64,000 nucleotides of DNA, from the NCBI GenBank assembly GCA_034190875.2, contig CM067344.1, positions 29,263,533-29,327,532 on the forward strand, in the 5' to 3' direction. The translations under genes were made by a program, and so were the position numbers. This stretch comes from Urechis unicinctus (lineage: Eukaryota; Annelida; Polychaeta; Xenopneusta; Urechidae). Numbering within the stretch: position 1 is the stretch's first letter; each line of letters begins with the position of its first letter. The notes beneath the pieces were generated by a model. The model saw only the letters and a program-made list of their open reading frames with translations, searched no databases and was not told the DNA's origin. Positions 63,288 through 64,000 of this stretch are shown here, piece by piece.

Positions 63288-64000
63288 GTGTCCGCGATGG
63301 GGACAACTCCCACTGATGGGTTAAGTCATCTGATCGAGTAGGTCCGCTTTATGTGAGTGGCAGGTTGAGTTAATCAAGTTAACATGCTAAAGGATGGCCA
63401 CCCACCCAATTAAGGGTTTTAGCAAGATTTGAGTCCTCGGCGCTGAGGGTTGACCATAACCTGGTTTAGATCCCATACTGCCTCACCCTACAATTTGGAC
63501 CATGTAGGATGTTAGTTGCAGACCTTAACTTTTTGTATATCATCAATAAGGTAGAAATACTAGGATCACAATCGACTTTCTGCACTCCGGGGCTAAGATT
63601 GGTGAAAGTTGGGATTACCCGGTGTAATTGCGAGTTGGCTAAAATAGCGTTTGAACTCAAATTAAGTATCCTTTTGGGTGGCATATGTTGAGGGAGTGAC
63701 AGAATACACGCAACATATGAATATTTTGTCATAAATGAAATTTACAATTTGGGCTGATCCGGAATGATTAATACAAGCATCATTTTAATTTAACTGTTCA
63801 TCATGTGACTGGACCAGGTTAATAAATGAATCGTTACTAAATTGAATATTTTCAAATGAAACACTGGATTGCTATTGATAAAGCAAACATATCTAAAGCA
63901 AGCCTTACACAAATAAGAATTTATTTATATCACATATCTATTCCTTGTAAACACATACAATACCAAGCTGTTCTTGATCAATGGGCATATAGATAAAAGA
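63288..64000. other. Right edge, no gene seen
   Basis: AT-rich, with short open frames only and nothing recognisable. Confidence 0.4.

Overview
The window is nuclear DNA of a bilaterian animal, most likely a marine invertebrate. It is AT-rich and full of repeats, with genes split by GT-AG introns. It holds a complete Pax3/7-type gene, a tandem array of small secreted Reeler-domain genes, and a decayed Polinton. I cannot name the species; chordate-like and lophotrochozoan-like lineages are both possible.

Left part (1-43 kb): a Reeler-gene array. Five copies, all on the + strand, start at 4018, 21223, 24516, 30442 and 36356, and a probable sixth relic lies near 41.43 kb. Each copy has three exons in the order signal peptide, Reeler domain, and Reeler end plus a C-terminal hydrophobic tail that looks like a GPI signal. 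Copies 2 and 4 are open throughout; copies 1, 3 and 5 each have a frame change. The array grew by at least two recent steps. A 3.29-kb tandem duplication made copies 2 and 3 and carried the right tip of the Polinton with it. A 5.9-kb duplication with one end in intron 2 made copies 4 and 5. A minisatellite just upstream of exon 3 seems to be where the exchanges took place.

Mobile DNA in the array: a decayed DDE transposon with terminal inverted repeats (27-2620) sits in the upstream flank of copy 1. The Polinton fossil (12262-20478) sits in the upstream flank of copy 2. A TTAA-targeting MITE family occurs in every 3' flank and at two further sites. Empty sites for several of these insertions can be read from the sister copies.

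Middle part (43-48 kb): no convincing genes; an (AT)n tract and a minisatellite that mimics a long ORF.

Right part (48.5-54.85 kb): the Pax3/7 gene on the + strand, seven coding exons encoding a paired domain and an S50 homeodomain, about 427 residues. Two candidate first coding exons (48522 and 50802) share the same splice phase, suggesting alternative promoters. No octapeptide or OAR motif is visible. From 54.85 to 64 kb I see no protein gene, only non-coding DNA with minisatellites, an (AT)n tract and dispersed repeats.
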